In this document: piece after piece, positions 14,692 to 20,234 of the stretch
Position numbering within the stretch: position 1 is the stretch's first letter
How the letters are laid out: every line of letters begins with the position of its first letter
Source of the DNA: JANWKQ01 sp040376605
Lineage (GTDB): Bacteria > Bacteroidota > Bacteroidia > CAIKAF01
Direction: 5' to 3'
DNA: 20,234 nt
Assembly: GCA_040376605.1 (NCBI GenBank)
Contig: JBEIQI010000025.1
Span: 1 to 20,234 of the forward strand
Notes under the pieces: generated by a model
Seen by the model: only the letters and a program-made list of their open reading frames with translations
Databases searched by the model: none
Told to the model about the DNA's origin: nothing
Program-made: the position numbers and the translations under genes

Positions 14692-15768
14692 ATGAATCAA
14701 TCTTTTCAAAAAAAAATCTTGATTACCGGCGGAGCGGGCTTCATCGGATCACATGTTGTTAGGCTATTTGTAACTAAGTATCCCCAGTATCTCATTTATA
14801 ATCTGGATAAACTTACCTATGCTGGTAATTTGGAGAATTTAAAAGATATTGAGGCTATGCCCAATTATCGATTTGAAAAAGGGGATATCTGTAATGCAGA
14901 ATTGGTATGCGAATTATTTCATCAAATGCAATTTGATGGAGTAATTCATTTGGCAGCTGAAAGTCATGTAGATAGAAGTATCGAAAATCCAATGGAGTTT
15001 ATACAAACCAATATTTTGGGTACCGTTAACTTATTAAATGCAGCAAAGGAAACATGGAAAGGGAAGGAAGAAGGTAAATTGTTTTATCATATTTCCACCG
15101 ACGAAGTATACGGTTCTTTAGGTGATACCGGATTATTTACTGAGACGACGGCCTACGATCCCAGAAGTCCATATAGTGCATCCAAGGCCAGCAGTGATCA
15201 TTTCGTAAGAGCCTATGAAAACACGTATCATTTACCTACCGTTATAAGTAATTGCTCTAATAATTATGGACCCAATCATTTTCCTGAAAAATTGATTCCT
15301 CTATTTATCAACAATATAAAAAATCTGAAACCACTACCGGTTTATGGAGATGGGAAATATACCAGAGATTGGTTATATGTTCTAGATCACGCAATTGCCA
15401 TTGACACTATTTTTCATCAAGGAAAACCAGGAGAAACTTATAACATTGGTGGATTTAATGAATGGCAAAATATTGAGTTGATCAAATTATTATGTACCAT
15501 AATGGATAATAAATTAGGGAGAGAGCCAGGCACCTCTGAAAAACTAATTACTTATATCAAAGATCGTCCCGGACATGATAGAAGATATGCTATCGATTCA
15601 ACCAAAATTAGCCAAGAATTAGGATGGAAACCATCCGTTACCTTTGAGGTAGGTTTAGAAAAAACAGTTGAATGGTTTCTGGCCAATAGTGAATGGCTAG
15701 ATCATGTTACTTCTGGCAATTATCTAAAGTATTACGATAATATGTACCAGTCACGTTTAAATGGTTAG
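14692..15768 (+). CDS. rmlB: dTDP-glucose 4,6-dehydratase
   Basis: Converts dTDP-glucose to dTDP-4-keto-6-deoxyglucose, the entry point to rhamnose and other deoxysugars. In 358 residues it shows TGGAGFIGSH (12-21), the catalytic triad segment STDEVYG (Thr136, Asp137, Glu138), Tyr161/Lys165 in YSASK, NNYGPNHFPEKLIPL (190-204) and YGDGKYTRDWLYV (218-230). The open frame extends back to a TTG at 14665 inside the previous gene, but the ATG at 14692, seven bases after that gene's stop, gives the usual family N terminus, so I use it. It is the last gene of the operon. RmlA, RmlC and RmlD do not follow, so the final sugar is not defined here. Confidence 0.95.
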   Translation: MNQSFQKKILITGGAGFIGSHVVRLFVTKYPQYLIYNLDKLTYAGNLENLKDIEAMPNYRFEKGDICNAELVCELFHQMQFDGVIHLAAESHVDRSIENPMEFIQTNILGTVNLLNAAKETWKGKEEGKLFYHISTDEVYGSLGDTGLFTETTAYDPRSPYSASKASSDHFVRAYENTYHLPTVISNCSNNYGPNHFPEKLIPLFINNIKNLKPLPVYGDGKYTRDWLYVLDHAIAIDTIFHQGKPGETYNIGGFNEWQNIELIKLLCTIMDNKLGREPGTSEKLITYIKDRPGHDRRYAIDSTKISQELGWKPSVTFEVGLEKTVEWFLANSEWLDHVTSGNYLKYYDNMYQSRLNG

Positions 15769-15854
15769 TTAAGCATTCTTGTTCGAGGAAAAATCATTTA
15801 ACAATGGGATTTAGATTGCCATATATTTAAGCCATGTACCTGATAATATTGTTC

Positions 15855-15862
15855 TATATTTG
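15855..15862 (+). promoter_or_regulatory. -7 box ahead of the TerC gene
   Basis: TATATTTG is an exact TAnnTTTG match ending five bases before the ATG at 15868. If used, transcription would start at or within a few bases of the start codon, giving a leaderless or nearly leaderless message. No TTG lies at the -33 position. Confidence 0.45.
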
Positions 15863-15867
15863 ATTTT

Positions 15868-16569
15868 ATGATAATAGATGCGATAATTGCCCTTCTATCA
15901 CTAATAGCCCTTGAGGTAATTCTGGGAATAGATAATGTGATATTTATTTCCATCATTGCAGAAAAATTACCCGAAAACCAGCGTCGAAAACTGAGGTTAT
16001 GGGGAATTGGCTTGGCCATGGTGATGAGATTAGCCTTATTATCCCTCATTTCCTGGATTATGCATCTGGAGATTAATTTATTTACAGTTTTGGAGAATGA
16101 AATAAGTGGTAAGGATTTGGTACTTATGGCAGGTGGGTTATTTTTATTATATAAAAGTACCCGGGAAATTTATCTAAAAACAGAAGCGGATGAAGCTGGT
16201 GCATTAAACAAAAAGAAAGGTGGGACTTTTGGGAAACTGCTCATTGAGGTGCTCCTTTTAGATTTAGTATTTTCGATAGACTCAATAATTACAGCAGTAG
16301 GTATGGCCAATGAATTATGGGTTATGTACACATCCGTAATTGTAACGGTAATAATCATGTTAGCGGCAGCTAAACCTATAAGTGAATTTATTTTAAAGCA
16401 TCCATCCTTTAAAATTTTAGCATTATGTTTTTTAATGCTTATTGGAGTATCTCTATTAGCCGAAGGTCTAGATATAAAAATCCCAAAAGGATATATATAC
16501 TTCGCAATGGCGTTTTCATTTTTGGTGGATGTAATTCAAATGAAAACTGTAAAGAAAAAAATCAAGTAG
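15868..16569 (+). CDS. TerC-family integral membrane protein
   Basis: A 233-residue polytopic inner-membrane protein with about seven hydrophobic segments. The two inverted TerC halves are marked by the acidic motifs LEVILGIDNVIFIS (15-28) and LLLDLVFSIDSIITAVGMAN (129-148). The loop between the halves (about residues 103-122) is charged. TerC/Alx/YoaE-type proteins are linked to manganese or other metal export, to metallation of secreted enzymes, and to tellurite resistance where they sit in ter operons; no other ter gene is present here, so a general metal-handling role is more likely. It starts at the ATG that opens the first membrane helix, very close to the promoter box. Its neighbour at 16599-17390 converges on it. 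Confidence 0.9.
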   Translation: MIIDAIIALLSLIALEVILGIDNVIFISIIAEKLPENQRRKLRLWGIGLAMVMRLALLSLISWIMHLEINLFTVLENEISGKDLVLMAGGLFLLYKSTREIYLKTEADEAGALNKKKGGTFGKLLIEVLLLDLVFSIDSIITAVGMANELWVMYTSVIVTVIIMLAAAKPISEFILKHPSFKILALCFLMLIGVSLLAEGLDIKIPKGYIYFAMAFSFLVDVIQMKTVKKKIK

Positions 16570-16598
16570 GAATACCCTGTTTAATTTTCTATTGATAG

Positions 16599-17390
16599 CT
16601 AAACATGTTTGCCCATAGCGGACATTTTCATCTTGGCAGCCAAATCCGTACCAAGGTATTTCTCAATCCACATATGCATGAAATAAATAACTGGAGTTAA
16701 TACTATGGCAACTATAAACTTATACAAATAGTTTCCAGATCCAGTAACAACCAATTGTTGTAATGTCCATTGTTTAGTAACATCGCCTTCAATCCGTGGC
16801 CCTAGGTAAAAAGCAATAAACAACACAACAAAACTATCCATCAACTGCGATACCAAGGTAGAACCTGTTGCCCTTATCCAAATATTTTTTTCCCCTGTAA
16901 TACGTTTAATCCTATGAAAGACAAAAACATCCAAAACTTGTCCAACTAAAAATGCTGTTAACGAACCAACGATGATCCATAAACCTTGTCCAAAAACACC
17001 TTTAAAAGCACCATTAGGATCCTCAATGCCAGCTCCCATTTTAAAATACTCTGATGGAGCCAAGTTGATAGCAGCTAAAACTATAATAAATGCATAAGCA
17101 ATTAATACCACCGCCAGAAAAGATAAAAACCTTACCCCTTTTCTTCCAAAATATTCATTAATAATATCTGTCATAACAAAAACCACAGGCCAAAGCAATA
17201 CCCCTGCGGAAAGATGAAAACTAAAAACACCACCGAATAATTTTAAATTAGCCCTTCCCACACCAACCGTATCCTCAAGAGAGAAAATTTTTATCCCGAT
17301 AAACTCGGCCAACAAGGCGTTAGTAATAAATATAGCTGCCAATACGATAAAAAGCCTGGTTGGCTTATCCCGAAGAATGTTTTGTATCAT
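16599..17390 (-). CDS. VUT-family queuosine precursor transporter (YhhQ-like)
   Basis: A 263-residue membrane protein of the vitamin uptake-like (VUT/ECF-related) family with about six membrane segments. The family signature WPVVFVMTDIINEYFGRKG (67-85) with Asp75 and Glu79, and STLVSQLMDS (177-186), are both present. YhhQ of Escherichia coli takes up preQ0/preQ1 used to make queuosine in tRNA. The loop at residues 112-133, between two hydrophobic segments, is longer than I expect for the family. The gene stands alone on the minus strand, convergent with the TerC gene and divergent from the ClC gene. Only a weak hairpin (about 16580-16605) is seen at its 3' end. Confidence 0.88.
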   Translation of the reverse strand: MIQNILRDKPTRLFIVLAAIFITNALLAEFIGIKIFSLEDTVGVGRANLKLFGGVFSFHLSAGVLLWPVVFVMTDIINEYFGRKGVRFLSFLAVVLIAYAFIIVLAAINLAPSEYFKMGAGIEDPNGAFKGVFGQGLWIIVGSLTAFLVGQVLDVFVFHRIKRITGEKNIWIRATGSTLVSQLMDSFVVLFIAFYLGPRIEGDVTKQWTLQQLVVTGSGNYLYKFIVAIVLTPVIYFMHMWIEKYLGTDLAAKMKMSAMGKHV

Positions 17391-17474
17391 AACCTAAAAA
17401 AAGAGTGGAATTTATGATCTACCTAGTGGTAAAAATAGTAAATTCGAGCAACTTAATAATCTATATACACCAAG

Positions 17475-19265
17475 GTGAGTCTTTTATCCCTTCATAGAGT
17501 TCCCTTACATTGGCTTCGTTCAAAAATGAATAGGAATACCTTTATGATCGTTTCATGCATTTTGGTAGGACTTACAGCTGGGGCAGCAGCGGTTGCAATG
17601 AAAACATTGGTGCATTATATGTACAATCTTTCACATAACGATTGGGGAGTTTCCCCAATGATTCAAAAACTTATTTTTTATGCCTTTCCGTTTTTAGGAA
17701 TTGTATTAACTGTTGTTATCGTTAAAACCATTTTAAAAGGAAATGATGGTAAAGGATTATCTAATATCCTATTTAGTGTTGCAAAAAGTGGAAGCGATGT
17801 TCCTCGTCAAAAAATGTGGTCACAACTTATTACTACTCCAGTAACGGTTGGATTAGGTGGTAGTTGCGGATTGGAAGCACCCATTGCAATAACCGGGGCT
17901 GCTATCGGTTCTAATTTTGGAAGTGCCTATAAACTTAACTACAGAGATAAAACCCTATTATTGGCCAGTGGAGTTGCAGCAGGTATTGCCGGGGTTTTTA
18001 ATGCACCCATCGCTGGGGTTATGTTCTCCATCGAAGTAATATTAGCGGGGATTGCAGTTATCGAATTTATTCCATTGATATTAGCTTCGGTTGCTGGTAC
18101 GCTGTTTTGCCAAATTGTTTTAAAACAAAACATTCTTTTCTCATTCCCACAGCAGGAATCCTTTAATTACTTTAATACACCTTATTATATTCTATTAGGT
18201 TTGTTATGCGGAGCCTGTTCATTATTTTTTGCGGAAGCATCCAATACTACCGAAAAGCTATTCAACCGAATTCCCAAAAAAGGATATTATCGGGCCATCA
18301 TTGGGGGTATTATTCTTGTGGGTCTTTGCATCCTGTTTCCTTCATTTTTTGGAGAAGGTTATTTGAGTATTTCAAATTTGGCTAACAACAATGCAACCTC
18401 CACCCTTAAAAATGGGATTTGGGACGATTGGACTTCCAATGAGTTATTTATTATCATCATGATTGGGGTAATTGGAACCATTAAATCCATCGCAACTTCC
18501 GTAACCATATTTAGCGGTGGTAATGGTGGAAACTTTGCACCTTCTTTATTCGTTGGGGCTCATTTAGGATTTTTCTTTGCGTCCCTTGTCAATTATACCG
18601 CCAAGTATATGCCATGGTTGGGTAAAATTCCCGTTTCCAACTTTACGTTGGTAGCTATGTGTGGAATCCTCAGTGGTGTAATGTATGCACCTATTACCGC
18701 TATATTTTTAATAGCTGAAGTAACCGGAGGGTATGGATTAATTATACCATTAATGATTGTATCTTCCATTTCATATTTCTTTGTTAAGCAATTTAATCCA
18801 CAATCACTTACAGCTGTTAAGCTAGGAGAAAAGGGAGTTTTACTATCCGATGATGCAGATAAAAACATATTAAGTGTGTTAACACTGGATACCTTGGTGG
18901 ATAAAAAAGCCTATTGTTTATATGAGAATGATGGCAAAAAAGAAATCATGTTAGCATTAAAAAGGTCACATCGGAATATATTTCCCGTAGTTTCAAACGA
19001 TAAAAAATTAAGAGGTATTATCATAATGGATCAATTAAAAGAAGTGATGATGGATCCTACTAAAGATTATAATGTAAATGATTTTATGAAAGCACCCGAT
19101 GCCATCATTCAAGTAAAGGAGAACATCGTGGACGCCATGAAATATTTTGATGATACCAATACATGGAGCTTACCCGTGGCCGATGGAGAAATTTTTGTGG
19201 GAATGATCAGTAAATCTCAGTTGCTGAATGCCTATCGCAAAGAAGTGCTAAAACAGTCTATTTAA
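17475..19265 (+). CDS. ClC-family chloride channel/transporter with CBS domains
   Basis: A 596-residue membrane protein with the voltage-gated chloride channel fold (about residues 20-450) and a C-terminal CBS pair (about 470-590). The pore motifs are visible: GKGLSN (92-97) at the first selectivity position, GGSCGLEAP (128-136) with the gating Glu134, and GGNGGNFAP further on. In FSIEVIL (184-190) the residue after Glu187 is Val, where H+/Cl- antiporters such as ClC-ec1 carry the second (proton) Glu and animal ClC channels carry Val. CBS domains usually bind adenine nucleotides and tune transport. The start is GTG at 17475, chosen because the preceding short amphipathic stretch matches homologues; an ATG at 17526 is the alternative. 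A one-mismatch promoter box, TAAATTCG, lies at 17439-17446. Confidence 0.92.
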   Translation: MSLLSLHRVPLHWLRSKMNRNTFMIVSCILVGLTAGAAAVAMKTLVHYMYNLSHNDWGVSPMIQKLIFYAFPFLGIVLTVVIVKTILKGNDGKGLSNILFSVAKSGSDVPRQKMWSQLITTPVTVGLGGSCGLEAPIAITGAAIGSNFGSAYKLNYRDKTLLLASGVAAGIAGVFNAPIAGVMFSIEVILAGIAVIEFIPLILASVAGTLFCQIVLKQNILFSFPQQESFNYFNTPYYILLGLLCGACSLFFAEASNTTEKLFNRIPKKGYYRAIIGGIILVGLCILFPSFFGEGYLSISNLANNNATSTLKNGIWDDWTSNELFIIIMIGVIGTIKSIATSVTIFSGGNGGNFAPSLFVGAHLGFFFASLVNYTAKYMPWLGKIPVSNFTLVAMCGILSGVMYAPITAIFLIAEVTGGYGLIIPLMIVSSISYFFVKQFNPQSLTAVKLGEKGVLLSDDADKNILSVLTLDTLVDKKAYCLYENDGKKEIMLALKRSHRNIFPVVSNDKKLRGIIIMDQLKEVMMDPTKDYNVNDFMKAPDAIIQVKENIVDAMKYFDDTNTWSLPVADGEIFVGMISKSQLLNAYRKEVLKQSI

Positions 19266-19402
19266 AGTATGAAGAAATTGGGACTTAATGGCGTTAAGAT
19301 GGAAATAAAAAATCGAATACTGGATAGCAATAAGTTGGTTTCAATTTCCTCATCACCCATTATAATCCTTCAATACAACAATAATTAATCCTCATTCCTC
19401 CA

Positions 19403-20234
19403 TTGAAAAAAAACAAAATAAATATCGCCTGGATCGTTACGATAGGAATATTTATTTTTCATTTTTTACCATACTTTCTGTATCCAGGAAATGCCTATAT
19501 CAGGATTCATGATACCTTGGAAGGTGAATGGATTTGGTTGCATGTTTTAAACGAAACGAATACCGCCGTTGACTTTAATCCAAATACCCAAATCGATCAA
19601 ATAATGAATGGGCTTCCCCGATCGGCTATGCCTACCGGCTTGTCTATGATGATGCTATTAGTGCATCTTTTCGGCACCTATTGGGGATATGTGGTCAATT
19701 ATTTTTTGGTACACCTGGTTGGTTTTGGAGCAATGTATCTTTTCCTTCGATCTCATATTTTTAAGGATGTAGAAAATAAACATTATGCTATTTATGTTTC
19801 GCTCATCTTTAGTTTGATTCCGGTTTATACTCCTTTCGGATTATCTGTAATGAGTCAACCTACCCTCATTCATATTTTTGTATTGGCATTAAAACGTCAG
19901 GCAAAATATTATCATTATATTTTATTGGTCTTGTTCCCTTTATACTCTTCCATAGTATGGATGGGCCTTCCATTGCTCATCTTTATAGGAATCTTCTGGA
20001 TCTATATTGCCATTAAAAAGCGCAACCTATTTCCTCAATATATTTTCAGTACGATTCTATTAGCTGGCTCCTATGCATTGATTAATTTTAATATGTTTCA
20101 ATTGATCTTTAGTCCACCTTCAGGTTTTGTATCCCATCGTGACGAATATAATTTATATATGTTTCATGGACCCGATTGGGTCACTTCAATGGTTGATTTT
20201 GCGCATCAATTTTTTACTTTACATTACCATGTTG
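19403..20234 (+). CDS. Multi-spanning membrane protein, DUF6044-like (partial)
   Basis: An open frame starts with TTG at 19403 and runs off the right edge; 277 codons are visible. The first 17 residues lead into a membrane helix (IFIFHFLPYFLYPG), followed by an external-type loop with HDTLEGEWIWLHVL, NPNTQIDQIMNGLPRSAMPT and then several hydrophobic helices. This order, with an aspartate-containing HDxLxxE motif after the first helix and an NGLPR motif, recalls the DUF6044 family and, more loosely, GT-C-type or YfhO-like polysaccharide membrane proteins. No ATG occurs before codon 60, so TTG is the best start. Function is unknown; a role in surface glycan assembly is only an inference from topology. 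It lies 137 bases after the ClC gene. Confidence 0.6.
   Translation, partial: MKKNKINIAWIVTIGIFIFHFLPYFLYPGNAYIRIHDTLEGEWIWLHVLNETNTAVDFNPNTQIDQIMNGLPRSAMPTGLSMMMLLVHLFGTYWGYVVNYFLVHLVGFGAMYLFLRSHIFKDVENKHYAIYVSLIFSLIPVYTPFGLSVMSQPTLIHIFVLALKRQAKYYHYILLVLFPLYSSIVWMGLPLLIFIGIFWIYIAIKKRNLFPQYIFSTILLAGSYALINFNMFQLIFSPPSGFVSHRDEYNLYMFHGPDWVTSMVDFAHQFFTLHYHV

Noticed and set aside
15868..16569. TerC gene as part of a tellurite-resistance or phage-defence ter operon
   Set aside because: No terA, terB, terD, terE or terZ neighbour; single TerC genes are widespread housekeeping genes.
16580..16605. Possible terminator hairpin between the convergent TerC and VUT genes
   Set aside because: Stem is short, interrupted and AT-rich with no proper T-run in either direction.
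19269..19388. 39-codon frame after the ClC gene
   Set aside because: Short, no ribosome binding site, no homology I recognise; it ends in a low-complexity IIILQYNNN tail.

Overview
The window looks like a chromosomal segment of a member of the Bacteroidota. The evidence is an AT-rich base composition; type IX secretion (T9SS) C-terminal domains at 387-695 and at the end of the 849-residue protein at 3606-6155; Bacteroidota-type promoter boxes (TAnnTTTG, four exact matches ahead of genes); few Shine-Dalgarno sequences; and gene families (Bacteroidota-type HmgA, TerC, CBS-bearing ClC) typical of the phylum. I cannot name a genus. No phage, plasmid, transposase or CRISPR signal was found.

Layout. 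1-1130: a bidirectional terminator, a stretch with no supported gene (41-386), an orphan T9SS sorting domain (387-695), a promoter with a 10-bp palindrome over its upstream box, then tRNA-Gly(GCC) and tRNA-Leu(TAA) separated by an AT-rich repeat and followed by a terminator. 1131-3600: a secreted MORN-repeat protein (+), a four-helix-bundle protein (-) and homogentisate 1,2-dioxygenase (-). 3606-6155 (-): a large secreted protein with a glycine-rich head, five 79-residue Ig-like repeats, a PKD-like domain and a type B T9SS signal. 6287-8288 (-): a two-gene unit of a putative outer-membrane barrel and the Kdo transferase WaaA.

8368-15768 (+) is the centre of the window: seven tightly packed genes for nucleotide-sugar synthesis. 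Four correspond to the Wbp pathway (WbpE-like aminotransferase, WbpD-like acetyltransferase, WbpB-like 3-dehydrogenase, WbpA/TviB-like 6-dehydrogenase), which turns UDP-GlcNAc into UDP-2,3-diacetamido-2,3-dideoxy-glucuronic acid. Two more (UDP-glucose 6-dehydrogenase and UDP-glucuronate decarboxylase) form a UDP-glucose to UDP-xylose branch. The last is RmlB, making dTDP-4-keto-6-deoxyglucose. No glycosyltransferase, Wzx/Wzy or WbpI epimerase is present here. In Porphyromonas and Tannerella the Wbp/Vim pathway makes the sugar that links T9SS cargo to the cell surface, so in a T9SS organism this operon is a candidate source of that linker, although ordinary O-antigen or capsule synthesis is equally possible.

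15868-20234: a TerC-family membrane protein (+), a VUT/YhhQ-type queuosine-precursor transporter (-), a ClC chloride protein with C-terminal CBS domains (+), and the first 277 codons of a multi-spanning membrane protein resembling DUF6044, cut by the window end.

Start sites that I would place differently from the longest open frame: hmgA at 3476, rmlB at 14692, the four-helix protein at 2155. I found no clearly new system. The best leads are the combined Wbp plus UDP-xylose operon and the glycine-rich T9SS adhesin-like protein.
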